The notes beneath the pieces are model-generated. The model was given only the letters and a program-made list of their open reading frames with translations, was not told the DNA's origin and did no database searches. The position numbers and the translations under genes were made by a program. From Vicia villosa (Eukaryota; Streptophyta; Magnoliopsida; Fabales; Fabaceae): a stretch of DNA of 64,000 nucleotides. Positions 51,201-62,120 of this stretch are shown in pieces. Position 1 is the first letter of the stretch. Every line of letters begins with the position of its first letter. The stretch spans positions 1 through 64,000 of the forward strand of contig NW_026706270.1 in assembly GCF_029867415.1 (NCBI RefSeq), written 5' to 3'.

Positions 51201-52424
51201 GTCTTTGGTCTCATATCAAAATGATTTTTGGTTCTCCTTGTGTGTCCATTTGAAAAAAGTGTCTTTTTGTTGACTTTGAAAATGACCTGTAATGTCTTTG
51301 GCCATATTTTTCAAATGGTGAATGCTATGACCATGGGATCAATTGCATTTGAAAGATAATTGAATTTCCTTCAAAATGAGCTTTGGTTGACATTTTTTGG
51401 ATGAAGGATGAGAGAGTTATGATCAGTCAAAGTTGAGTTGACTTTTCAGGCAAAAACCCTAATTTTGAATCTTAGGGTTTTGTTGATTTTTGATCTTTCC
51501 TTGATGAATTGTGATCATCCAATGATCAAATGTTGAATCCTTTGACAAAATATGGACTTTGACAAAAAATTTCATTTTTGACTGTCAGTTGACTTTTTTG
51601 GTCAAACGGGTCGTCTGTTGACTGTTTGAGCTGCTGACGGTGCGTCTGAGTGAATTGAAGTTTGAAAATTTGTATGATGGTACTTTGAGATGTATGGATG
51701 TATATGAAATCCATTTGAGCTCTCAAAACTTGTTGCTCCTGTTAAAACAAGAAAAACCCTGATTAGGGACTGTTTGTATAGGAGGCAGTTAAGCGTACCT
51801 GATTTTTGTGCAGTGTTGAGTTTCTGCTAATCATGTGATATTCAGAAGACTTCTAACACAAAAATCTTGGAAATTTGAATTGTGAATGATTGATTTGATT
51901 GATTGTACAAATCACTGTGAATTGTACTGTCTGCAGTTTGTCTGTCAACCGACTGTTCGTGTACTGAAGCAGCAGTTAAAGTGAAAAATCAACCGTCAAA
52001 GTTAATTTTCTTTTTTTTTTTTTTTTTGTTGTTATTTTTGTTTTTGTTTGGTGTGAAGCATGAAAATTTATTTACATGACTTGTTAGAAAACAGAAACAT
52101 AATAAATAACTAATATACTGTTACCAGTACAGTCTGAGTTTCCTGATTCTGCGCCTGCAAAAAGATTTTAACTCTGTACCAATTGTGTCAGTACTATTTA
52201 TCTGTAAATAAATAAATAGCATGTGTGAAGTAATAAACAGTATTTGGCGTTTGCGTAAGAATAAATTCAACTGCAAGCCAAAATACTGTAAGAAAAATTC
52301 TGAAAACTAAGTATTTCATATGTCAGGATATTTGTTGAAATAAAAATCCATGATTATATGAGACCCTTAATTTTCAGATTGGAGTTTTCTTGAAAAATAT
52401 GTGGGCAAATTTTGGGGTATAACA
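48295..52424 (-). repeat. 3' LTR of the Ogre element (about 4.1 kb)
   Basis: In element orientation it starts TGTTATACCCCAAAATTTGC at 52424 and ends ACGGTCCACA at 48295. Both ends are characteristic of legume Ogre LTRs. It contains AT-rich middle sequence and the block ACAGAGTCGCCACCGACC near 48393. Frames such as 49723-50085 and 51526-51726 show no domain and are not called. Confidence 0.85.
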
Positions 52425-52440
52425 GTTGCCCCTATTCAAT
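52425..52440 (-). other. Polypurine tract of the Ogre element
   Basis: On the minus strand GATTGAATAGGGGCAAC directly precedes the LTR start TGTTATACC at 52424. Confidence 0.8.
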
Positions 52441-54407
52441 CTTCTTAAACCTGAAGAGATTGTCTGAAATCTGAAGGTAGAAGATGATTGAATATTTAGA
52501 TGCCCTGAAAATTTGCACTTACCTTGATCAGAAGAGATGTTGGAAGTTGCATTTGAATGTCGTCTGCGAAATGTTGTTGGCAGATTGAAACATTACCTGA
52601 GATGGGCTTTCAGATGCCACCTGGTAAATGGGTTGAGGGTTTGTTCATCAGAATGAATCCATTGATTATATCTTGATGAAGGATTTGAAAGTCTTTGTGT
52701 TGACTGTTTCGGAACCGTCCAAGGTTACCGCTTTAAGTCTTGGAAGATAATTGCTACGGAACTTGTCCAAAGTTTTTTCCGATTTAGATTTTGGAAGTTG
52801 ATCATTATGGAACCGTATGAGGTATCGCTTTAGATCTGCAATGTTAAATCGTTCTGGAACCGTCTGAGGTATCGCTTTAGATCTGCAATGTTAGATCGTT
52901 TTGGAACCGTCTGAGGTATCGCTTTAGATCTGCAATGTTAGATCGTTTTGGAACCGTCTGAGGTATCGCTTTAGATCTGTAATGCTAGATCGTTGTGGAA
53001 CCGTCTGAGGTATCGCTTTAGATCCGTAATGCTAGATCGTTCTGGAACCGTCTGAGGTATCAACTTTGATCTGTGATGTTAGATCGTTCTGGAACCGTCT
53101 GAGGTATCAACTTTGATCTGTGATGCTTGTTTTTTGAGTTGGTAAGTAATCAGAATGAATCTTTGGCTTGATTATATCTGAGAGAACCGTTCATGGAATT
53201 CAGGTGAACACGGCATGTGATTGAGAACATCTTTGTTGAAGATATCTGCCTACCTGAAAAATCAAGTTAGTGATATGCAACGTTTATGATGCATGTAAAT
53301 GTGAGATATTCCCGGAGAAATATGCATGTTACGTTGTGTATGAATATGCACATGATGCATGATGTATGATGTATGAATATGTGAATGTATGAATGTATGA
53401 ATGTATGAATGTATGAATGTGAATGTGATGCGTGTCAAGCTTCTAGTTGGAAAAATAAATTCCCACTAGTCAGCTGGACTGTGATCGTTGATGATCTTTT
53501 GTCTTGCTTGAGTACCCTCGTCTGGGGAAATTCTTTGAGAACCCGGGTATCCCGTTGAAGGATCTTTGACTACTGCTTGGGGAACCAAAGGTAACTGGAA
53601 GTTCTGATGCCCTTTCAAATGGGAATGAGGAAAATGCATAATCCTCCGATGCACTATCTGACCAAGTCCGGGTGCGGGGATCACACCTTCTGAAGATAGT
53701 AATCTGGAACAATCCTGCTGGGGAATAAGACTTCTTTTGAAGAGAAAATCTTTTTGAGGAATTTGCTGAGAAATGCGTTTCTCTTGGTAATTTTCTTCTG
53801 ATGGGATAATGTCCAGATGATCGGGACATTTCCTGAATGCTATTCCTGTTTTTCCTGGTAAACATCAATCATATTCAAATGCATATGTTCATTCAAAATA
53901 TCATTGGGATGCTCGCGTATTCAAAACAGAAAAAATGAAAATGTTAGTTATAAGCTGCATTGATTTTTGAAAAGGTGCCGTGATAGGCGGATTAGTATAG
54001 GGAGACAACAATCCTAGAAGTAGGAAATTGTCAGAAAGTTTTGAAAAGTATTTATGAAAAGAAATAGCTATGTGAGAACGATCCAGTCAAGTTTCAATTC
54101 TGCTATTGCCAATCTGTCTTCGAGCATCTCATCCCTCACTTGTTGGAAGAAAGTGATTAGACTGATCGGTGTCTTTGAGGTGTTGAACCTTGTCGGTGAG
54201 TAGGCAGCTGAGCGGGACATAGTTGTATGCTTTATTCCCTAATTTTTGCCTAGGCTGCCCTTTCAGGTTTTCAGCCTACCGGGATTGTATTTGTTTTGTC
54301 TCTAATTTTTGCCTGGATCGCCCTTTCGGGTTTTCAATCCACCGAGACGCTCATTTTTGCCTAAGTTGCCCTTTCAGGTTTTCAACTTAGCGAGCTGTAT
54401 TTTTTTT
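52441..54407 (-). other. 3' untranslated region of the Ogre element
   Basis: Noncoding sequence between the pol stop at 54408 and the PPT. It holds the 47-bp tandem repeats and a GAATGTAT microsatellite (about 53375-53425). Three GCCCTTTC.GGTTTTCA units near 54255-54385 form a further short repeat. Minus-strand frames at 53466-53868 have no recognisable domain. Confidence 0.7.
52809..53137. repeat. Tandem repeat, seven copies of 47 bp, in the Ogre 3' UTR
   Basis: GGAACCGTCTGAGGTATCGC begins at 52809, 52856, 52903, 52950, 52997, 53044 and 53091, spacing exactly 47. Copies drift slightly from left to right (GCTTTAGATC to AACTTTGATC). Weaker related units lie at 52705-52800. Confidence 0.93.
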
Positions 54408-57400
54408 TTAAGCAAAGTACTTTTTGACTATGTCCGCATTCACAGGGTGTGGGAAATCCTCGCCATCCATGGTGGTAAGCAACATGGCACCGCCGGAGAA
54501 TATTTTCTTGATTATGAATGGTCCCTCGTAGGTGGGGGTCCATTTGCCTCTGGGATCACCTTGTGGTAAGATGATGCGTTTGATAACCAAGCCACCAGTT
54601 TGGTATGCTTGACTTTTGACTTTTTTGTTGAAGGCTTTGATCATGCGCTTTTGGTATAGCTGGCCATGACAGATAGCTGCAAGTCTTTTCTCATCGATCA
54701 AGTGTATTTGGTCGAATCGAGTTTGAATCCAATCGTCTTCGTCTAGATCGGCTTCTTTCATGATCCTTAAGGAAGGAATCTGGATTTCGATTGGGAGAAC
54801 TGCTTCCATACCGTAGACTAACGAGAATGGAGTTGCCCCTGTTGAAGTACGCGCAGATGTGCGATAACCATGAAGAGCAAAAGGTAACATCTCATGCCAG
54901 TCTTTGTAGGTTACTGTCATCTTTTGTATGATTTTCTTGATGTTTTTGTTGGCGGCTTCGACAGCGCCGTTCATCTTTGGTCGATATGGAGAAGAATTAT
55001 GATGTTTGATCTGGAACTGCGTGCAGAGTTCAGTAATCATTTTGTTGTTTAGATTCGTGCCATTGTCAGTGATGATCCTTTCGGGGATGCCGTACCGACA
55101 AATGAGATTGTGCTTGATAAACCTGGCTACCACATTCTTGGTGACAGAAGCATATGAAGCTGCCTCTACCCACTTTGTGAAGTAGTCAATAGCGACCAGG
55201 ATAAAGCGATGTCCGTTGGAAGCAGTAGGTTTGATTTCTCCAATCATATCAATACCCCACATTGCGAAAGGCCAAGGAGCCGTCAGAACGTTTAATGGAA
55301 CTGGAGGTACATGCACTTTGTCGGCATATATCTGGCATTTGTGACAAGTTTTGGAATGATGATGGCAATCTGTCTCCATGGTAGACCAGTAGTAACCTGC
55401 TCTCAAGATCTTTTTAGCCATTGTATGTCCGTTGGAATGAGTACCGAAGGTACCATTGTGTATGTCTTCCATGATTTGTTCTGCTTCCTTCTTGTTTACG
55501 CAACGAAGTAAAGTCGAGTCATGGTTGCGCTTGTACAAAGTTCCATTGCTTAGGAAGAATTTGGAGGCAAATCTCCTTAGAAACTTTCTGTCGTTAATAG
55601 ATGCCCCTTCAGGGTACTCCTGGGTTTCGAGATACCTTTGTATTTCATGGAACCATGATTTGTCTTCCATTTGTTTGGTATCGATCTCATTGCAATAGGC
55701 TGGTTCGTCTTGCCTGTAAATGGTGATCATAGGAGCTTCGTCGTCCCAATTGACTTTGAACATGGATGACATGGTAGCTAAGGCATCAGCTAGTTGATTT
55801 TCTTCGCGTGGGATGTGTTCGAAAGTGATCTCCTCGAAGTAAGGAATCAAACTCAACACATGTTCTTTGTATGGAATTAGATTTGGGTGCTTTGTGTCCC
55901 ATTCCCCTTTGACTTGGTAGATTACCAAGGCCGAGTCTCCGTAGACTTCAAGGAATTTGATTTTTAGATCAATTGCAGCTTTGAGACCCAGAATGCATGC
56001 TTCGTATTCGGCTATATTGTTGGTGCAATTGAAACACAATCTGGCGGTGAAGGGTGTATGACCTCCTGTGGGGGAAATGATCACAGCTCCGATGCCATTG
56101 CCGAGCGCATTAGAAGCTCCGTCAAAAACCATAGTCCATCGGGATCCTGGTTGTTTGTAGTCATTGACTAGCATAATGTCTTCGTCTGGGAAGTCAAAGT
56201 TCAATGCCTGATAATCATCTACTGCTTGATGAGCTAAATGATCAGCTACCACACTTCCTTTGATTGCTTTTTGCGAAGTGTATTGAATGTCATATTCTGT
56301 TAGGATCATTTGCCATCTTGCAATCCTTCCAGAGAGAGCAGGTTTTTCGAACACGTATTTGATTGGATCCATCTTGGAGATCAGGAAAGTGGTGTGATTT
56401 AGCATATACTGTCTTAGTCGGCGAGCCGCCCATGCTAAGGCACAGCAAGTTTTTTCGAGTAGTGAGTATCTTGTTTCACAATCGGTAAACTTTTTGCTAA
56501 GATAGTAGATTGCGTGCTCCTTTCGACCGGAATCGTCATGTTGTCCGAGTACACACCCCATTGAATCTTCTAACACAGTTAGGTACATTATCAGAGGTCT
56601 GCCTTCCACAGGAGGTAACAAGATTGGCGGTTTTTGAAGGTATTCTTTGATTTTATCAAAGGCTAACTGGCATTTGTCATTCCATCTTTCCACTTGATCT
56701 TTCTTCAGTAATTTGAAGATTGGCACACAAGTAGGAGTCATATGGGCAATGAATCTGGCTATGTAGTTTAGACGTCCCAAGAATCCTCTGACTTGTTTCT
56801 CGGTACGGGGTATAGGCATTTCTTGAATGGCTTTGACCTTGGCAGGATCAACCTCAATACCTTTACTGCTGACGATGAAACCTAAGAGTTTACCGGATCT
56901 TACTCCAAAGGTACACTTGTTCGGGTTCAGTCGCAATCTGTATTTCTTGAGTCTGTCAAACAGCTTGTGTAAATGACTCAAATGTTCTTCTTCGGTGTTG
57001 GATTTTGCGATCATGTCATCGACATACACCTCTATTTCCTGATGAATCATATCATGAAATAGTGTTACCATTGCTCGTTGGTAGGTAGCTCCAGCATTTT
57101 TTAGACCAAAGGGCATTACTTTGTAACAAAAGGTTCCCCAGGGAGTTGTGAAGGTTGTTTTTTCCATGTCTTCGGGTGCCATCTTGATTTGATTGTACCC
57201 TGAGAATCCGTCCATAAAGGAGAATACCTTGCATTGTGCGGTATTGTCAACTAGTACATCGATGTGCGGTAAAGGGAAATCATCTTTAGGGCTTGCCCGG
57301 TTCAGATCTCTGTAGTCTACACACATTCTGACTTTCCCGTCTTTTTTGGGTACAGGCACGATGTTAGCTATCCAAGGAGGATAACTTACAACTTTTAGGA

Positions 57401-57855
57401 ATCCGGCATTGAATTGTTTTTCAACCTCGTCTTTGATCTTTTTTGACATATCAGGCTTACTCCTTCGCAGTCTCTGTTTGACCGGAGTGCTTCCTTCTTT
57501 GATTGGCAGGCGATGAACTACAATGTCCGTGTCAAGGCCAGGCATATCTTGATAAGACCAGGCGAATATCTCGGCGTAGTCTTGCAACAATCGAATCAGT
57601 CTTTGCTTGACACTGTTTTCTAAGTCAGCCCCAATTCTGACCTCTTTCTTTTCTTCGTCACTGCCCAAGTTGATGACCTCAATCGGCTCCTCATGAGGCT
57701 GTATGGCTTTTTCTTCTTGTTCTAGAAGTCTTGCAATTTCTCTTGGCACTTCACAATCTTCCTCACTTTCGTCCTCAGTTTGGTAGATCGGATTTTCAAA
57801 GTCATGACGGGCAATAGCAGAGTCGTTATTGACTGGATCCAGCGTGTATGTGAAT
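54408..57855 (-). CDS. Ogre pol: RT, RNase H, second RNase H, integrase
   Basis: Copies the RNA and integrates the DNA. The open frame reaches up to 57956, but residues before about 57855 look like intron read-through ending in a ...ACCATGCAG acceptor. RT has FSFMDGFSGYNQIKMAPEDM and YVDD at 57015-57026. The RT-linked RNase H follows (SKKFTDCETRYSLLEKTCCA). Then comes a second, archaeal-type RNase H, about 56140-55760 (VFDGASNALGNGIGAVI, NNIAEYEACILGLKAA, GDSALV, REENQLADALA), a Tat-lineage trait. Integrase has an HHCC finger (HSNGHTMAKKI ... CHKCQIY) and a D,D,E core (MWGIDMIG, ITDNGTN, NGAVEAANK). No stop or frameshift interrupts about 1150 codons, so this part may be functional. Confidence 0.93.
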
Positions 57856-58149
57856 CTGCATGGTAGATATGTGAGTGTGTATGAAGAGAAAAACATAGCT
57901 ATTTGAAAGCGAATAAAGAAAGAAAAAGGATCACAAAATTTTGAACATGCAAGCATCCCATGATTTTATTGAATGCACATAATCATGATATGACAAACCC
58001 TTTTTATAGAAGGACCGTTGTGCTAAGGCACACGGCTTTCAAGCTCATGGTTCGATTGTTCAGGAACCACTTTTATCTTTGCACAAAGAAAACAGGAAAT
58101 GGCATTTACTCCTGATCAAAGGAGATCACATCCTCTGCTTTCCAGTTGT
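57856..58149 (-). other. Putative Ogre intron between protease and RT
   Basis: Ogre elements splice an intron between gag-pro and RT. The acceptor TACCATGCAG ends at 57856. A possible donor GTAAATGCC lies near 58110, just after the gag-pro stop. The donor choice is uncertain, and the spliced frame was not verified. Confidence 0.5.
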
Positions 58150-60282
58150 TCAATCAGGGAGCACCCAGCTGTTCCAGTTGCAGTTGTTCTTTTCGTCTTC
58201 CGTAGCATTGATTCCGCTAGTGGGAAAATGCGTAGGTAATTCCTCAGGATAAGTTGGATGATTTGTTGGATATGAGAATCCAGGTGGAGGTCCCTCTATT
58301 GGCTGAGCGAGATGCTCGATAAGGCCGTCCCATGCAGTAGGAATGATGTTTTGAATAGAGACTTGTGCATCCTGATAAGGAGTGTACTGTGACAGAAAAT
58401 AACCTTCGTTGTTTGGCATCTTCCTGGCTTCTTCAAGAGCGAAGTTGTCGTCGTACTGTTCGTCCCATCCAGTCGGGACAATGTCTTTGATGGGAGTTGA
58501 AAAGCTCGGAGGAGCGGAATATTTCAACATATAGTCGTATTTGCCGCTGGGTTCTCCTAGCGTGTCCCATACTTCTTTGGGTGGATTTTGATATTGCTGA
58601 GTGACGGGACTTGTGATACTTCCGTCATTTTGATTACCCTCTTCTGTTGGAGTAAGATCTTCCAGAGCAATGTAAGAATTCTGAGGTGTGATATACTGGT
58701 AGTTGTAACCGTCATTTGGTCCTCCCACAGCATCCCACATTCCCATGGTAATGGGTGGAATTTCGTCTGGATATGGCTGAATGATGTGGTTCAAGTATGT
58801 CCCTTCATCATCAATGGCGTTTACTTCTTGGCTGGCGAAGTGTGATATTAACCCTTCAGAGCGAGGATTTTGATCATTCTTTTGATTTTCACCATTATAG
58901 CCCAGACCTAGCTTGTCGGACTTGTAGGGTATATCAGGGAGTTGTCCCCACACTGTGCGATCACCCTGTTCAATCATGGCTTTGGCATCTTTGAGAGAAG
59001 CCATAGTTGTAGCAGGAATATGCTTGGTGGTAGAGATATCTGGAGATACAACCTCAAAAGCTTGATACGGAGTTTCGATGGATTCGCCCTCCATCTCAAC
59101 ATACTTGTCGTTGCTCAAGTGACTGACCATATATTCTTCTTCGCCATAGACTGTGACAACCTTTCCTTTTACTGGGTATTTTAACTTCTGATGCAGGGTA
59201 GAAGTTACAGCGTTTGCCCCATGTATCCAAGGGCGTCCTAGTAAACAGGAGTATGTTGGAAGAACGTCTATTACGGAAAAGATAACATCGAAAGTTTGAG
59301 AGCCCACTCTGATTGGGAGCTTAACTTCTCCGTACACCGTTCTTGTTGACCCATCGAAGGCTCTTACAACCACATCACTTGGTTGTAGCACAACTCCTTT
59401 GAAGTCAAGTTTTTCCAGTATTACCTTTGGTAACACGTTTAGAGAGGAACCATTGTCTATTAGCACATGAGACAGAGTGGTGCCGTTGCATTCGATAGAG
59501 ATGTGCAGGGCCTTGTTGTGATTTCTTCCAGCAGGAGTTAGATCCACATCAGAGAAACCAAGACCATTGGGCACTGTAAGACTGGCGACACAATTCTCAA
59601 ATTGGTCGATTGGGATTTCTTGAGGCACATGCGCAGCTTGAAGGAACTTCATTAGAGCTTTAGCATGAGCTTCTGAATATTTTAGCAGAGATAACATTGA
59701 GATTTTTGAAGCAGTATGCCCCAGTTGTTCGACAATATTGTAATCACTTTTGCAGATGATTTTCAATATTTCGTCCATCTCTTGCTTTGATGGATCCTCA
59801 GCAGTGATCTCTACCGGATTTTGAACTGGTTCGATCAGTGGCTCTTTGCCTCGAGTGTTGATATCTGGAATAGGAATTGGAACCTGGATTGGACTAGCAG
59901 CAATATTTGGAGAAATTTCTGGTGAAAAGATTCTTCCACTTCTCGTGATCTTGCTAGTGCCTGCAATGTTACTTACAGCTGAAGTAGTTAGTGTTGCGTC
60001 CTCTTTAGTCGAGGGATCCTGCTTAACTCCATGAATGTAAACATTAGTGTCATATCCCCATGGGACAGCTTTGTCTGAGGAGTATGGAAATGGAGTTGGT
60101 CTAGCAATGACTACTGATGCCACTTTGAGTGTAGCAGAAAGTTTGAATGGAGCCTTGGTAGAGATTTTGAATGGTAAGCTGGAGATCACTGAGACGTCTT
60201 CCATTCTTATCCCGTTGGCAAAGACTTTGCCCAACATGTCCATAGAAGGGAGCCTCTCAAACATAATGATACGGCGATCCAT
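58150..60282 (-). CDS. Ogre protease part of gag-pro (710 codons open)
   Basis: Aspartic protease domain with active-site-like LIDNGSSLNVLP near 59430-59465 and flap/after-flap regions (LPTYSCLLGRPWIHGANAV). Long linkers precede and follow. It starts at ATG 60282 (MDRRIIMFERLP) but is probably not an independent gene: the gag frame overlaps it at 60257-60282 one base out of register at a six-A run. In other Ogre elements gag and protease are fused. The frame ends (WNSWVLPD) just before the putative intron. Confidence 0.85.
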   Translation of the reverse strand: MDRRIIMFERLPSMDMLGKVFANGIRMEDVSVISSLPFKISTKAPFKLSATLKVASVVIARPTPFPYSSDKAVPWGYDTNVYIHGVKQDPSTKEDATLTTSAVSNIAGTSKITRSGRIFSPEISPNIAASPIQVPIPIPDINTRGKEPLIEPVQNPVEITAEDPSKQEMDEILKIICKSDYNIVEQLGHTASKISMLSLLKYSEAHAKALMKFLQAAHVPQEIPIDQFENCVASLTVPNGLGFSDVDLTPAGRNHNKALHISIECNGTTLSHVLIDNGSSLNVLPKVILEKLDFKGVVLQPSDVVVRAFDGSTRTVYGEVKLPIRVGSQTFDVIFSVIDVLPTYSCLLGRPWIHGANAVTSTLHQKLKYPVKGKVVTVYGEEEYMVSHLSNDKYVEMEGESIETPYQAFEVVSPDISTTKHIPATTMASLKDAKAMIEQGDRTVWGQLPDIPYKSDKLGLGYNGENQKNDQNPRSEGLISHFASQEVNAIDDEGTYLNHIIQPYPDEIPPITMGMWDAVGGPNDGYNYQYITPQNSYIALEDLTPTEEGNQNDGSITSPVTQQYQNPPKEVWDTLGEPSGKYDYMLKYSAPPSFSTPIKDIVPTGWDEQYDDNFALEEARKMPNNEGYFLSQYTPYQDAQVSIQNIIPTAWDGLIEHLAQPIEGPPPGFSYPTNHPTYPEELPTHFPTSGINATEDEKNNCNWNSWVLPD

Positions 60283-61894
60283 GTGTTTTTTGAATTCCCA
60301 TCTTTAGATTTTCACAACCATTGGGTTGGCGTGAGCAATAAAAGCAGTCGGGATCACAACCTGGAAAGTAACCAGCTTGGATGAACTTTCCTTTGACTTC
60401 GCAGAGTGGAGTTGATAATTCATTCACATCATAGATGTAAACAGTGTCCAGGATAGCGTTGACAGTTTTGTCATGCTTTGGCATAGGTGCTGTGATGACA
60501 TTTGGAGTTTCTGGAGGATCGAACTCAATTTCACCAGCATCTATCATATCTTGTATTTTATTTTTCAGGGCCCAGCAGTGATCTGCGTCATGTCCTGGAC
60601 AGTTTGAGTGATAGGCACATGTCGCATCAGGGCGATAATTCAGAGAGGAAGTGTTGACATTCTTCGGAGGACCCCTTAATGTGATCAGATCCGCTTTAAG
60701 CAAGTGCTGCAATGCCTGAGAGATTGGCATGTTGATTTTGGTGAAAGTTCTTCTTGGTGCATCTGGTCGATGCGTATATTTTGGCTGTTGATCTTTTTGA
60801 GGTGCAGATGCGGAGATCAGAACTGCCCCTACAGATTGATGCTGTTCATTTTTGCGACTTTTCTGAATTTGCGCTGTATTGACCTCATTTCTGATGGGCC
60901 TTTTTGTAGTACCAGAGGAGGATCCTACTTGAATTTTTCCATTTCGAATGCCACTTTCGACACGTTCTCCGGTCAGTATTAGGTCAGTGAAACCTGATGA
61001 TGAACTTCCCAGCAAATGGCTATAGAATGGGCCAGTTAAAGTGCCCATGAACATGTCGACTAGTTCGCGATCAGATAAGGGTGGTTGAACCCTTCCAGCC
61101 ATATCTCTCCACTTTTGTGCATACTCTTTGAAACTTTCTTTTGGTCCCATAGACATGCCTCGCAATTGAGTACGAGTGGGTGTAAGATCAGCATTGTATT
61201 GGTACTGTTTGTAAAAAGCAGCAGCTAATTCTTCCCAAGTATGAACCTTGGTATTTTCTAGCTGGTAGTACCATTCGAGTTGTGTACCTGACAGACTTTC
61301 TTGGAAAAAGTGAATCCACAATTTGTTATCTGTTGTATGAGGTTGTATCTTCCTCACATAAGATCTCAAATGTAGTTTTGGACAAGAAACTCCATCATAC
61401 TTTGCAAAGGTTGGAACTTTGAATTTTGGAGGGATGACAACATCCGACACGAGTCCCAGATCATTGAAATCTAAGCCAGGTATTTTTTGTATTTCCATAG
61501 CTTTCATACGATCCTCCAACTGTTGGTATTTGTCATCATCCTGTTCATCTCCAGAATGATCTTCTTCTTCATTTGAAGAGAGAGAGGGTTTAGCAGAACC
61601 CTGGTTGCTTTGATTATCTTCTTGTTCACCATCACCGACTATTTCAGGGATTGGTGGCTTTTTGATCTTTTTGACAGGGATCTTGATCTTCCTTCTCAGG
61701 TAACTCAAGCCTGCAGATTCTTTGGGCTTCTTCTTCTTCTTGAGTATCAGGGCTTTCAGCTCTTGTTGCCCCTTTGCCAGTTCCAGAATTGCCACTTGAA
61801 CTTGGGCATTCTGTACTTCGAGATTCTTGATACTCATTTCAGATTCCATCTCTTCTGACTGAAATAAACAGCGAGAAGATGAGAAATCCGTCAT
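60257..61894 (-). CDS. Ogre gag (545 codons open)
   Basis: Capsid-type protein. Retrotransposon gag region at about 61330-61080 (WIHFFQESLSGTQLEWYYQL, WEELAAAFYKQYQY, RGMSMGPKESFKEYAQKW, LVDMFMGTLTGPFY). A Cys/His segment CAYHSNCPGHDADHC is near 60580-60630. The N-terminus is Lys-rich and acidic with a coiled-coil look (61700-61860). It ends at 60257 after a frameshift relative to protease, at a CAAAAAAC run (60280-60290). It starts at ATG 61894. Since gag-pro is usually one frame, a one-base insertion is the simplest explanation. Confidence 0.88.
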   Translation of the reverse strand: MTDFSSSRCLFQSEEMESEMSIKNLEVQNAQVQVAILELAKGQQELKALILKKKKKPKESAGLSYLRRKIKIPVKKIKKPPIPEIVGDGEQEDNQSNQGSAKPSLSSNEEEDHSGDEQDDDKYQQLEDRMKAMEIQKIPGLDFNDLGLVSDVVIPPKFKVPTFAKYDGVSCPKLHLRSYVRKIQPHTTDNKLWIHFFQESLSGTQLEWYYQLENTKVHTWEELAAAFYKQYQYNADLTPTRTQLRGMSMGPKESFKEYAQKWRDMAGRVQPPLSDRELVDMFMGTLTGPFYSHLLGSSSSGFTDLILTGERVESGIRNGKIQVGSSSGTTKRPIRNEVNTAQIQKSRKNEQHQSVGAVLISASAPQKDQQPKYTHRPDAPRRTFTKINMPISQALQHLLKADLITLRGPPKNVNTSSLNYRPDATCAYHSNCPGHDADHCWALKNKIQDMIDAGEIEFDPPETPNVITAPMPKHDKTVNAILDTVYIYDVNELSTPLCEVKGKFIQAGYFPGCDPDCFYCSRQPNGCENLKMGIQKTHGSPYHYV

Positions 61895-61904
61895 GTGAAC
61901 CTGT

Positions 61905-61998
61905 TATGCAATGTGTATGCAATGTATATGAATGCAATGTATGAAATGCAATGTATGAAATGCAATGTGTATGCAATGCATGTGAATGCATGTGTGCA
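61905..61998. repeat. Short-period ATGCAATGTATG repeat
   Basis: Imperfect repeats of ATGCAATGT/ATGAAATGC upstream of gag, noncoding. Confidence 0.8.
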
Positions 61999-62120
61999 AT
62001 GTTTTCAAGGATCATAGAGTCTAGATTTGTTAAAGAAGCAACAAACGTTAGTTAATCAATTTATTCTTTTTTCTTTGCCTCATTTGGGCTTACAAGACAG
62101 AAAATAAAATAAATGATCTT

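Noticed and set aside
52809..53137. CRISPR-like regular repeats
   Set aside because: The units are contiguous 47-bp tandem repeats without unique spacers, in a plant retrotransposon UTR.
53466..53868. Overlapping minus-strand ORFs in the Ogre 3' UTR
   Set aside because: No domain, located after the pol stop, and two frames are open simultaneously without conserved motifs.
60257..60290. Programmed frameshift between Ogre gag and protease
   Set aside because: The A run is not in the phase of a canonical -1 slippery heptamer, the shift needed is +1, and related elements fuse gag and protease. A one-base indel is simpler.
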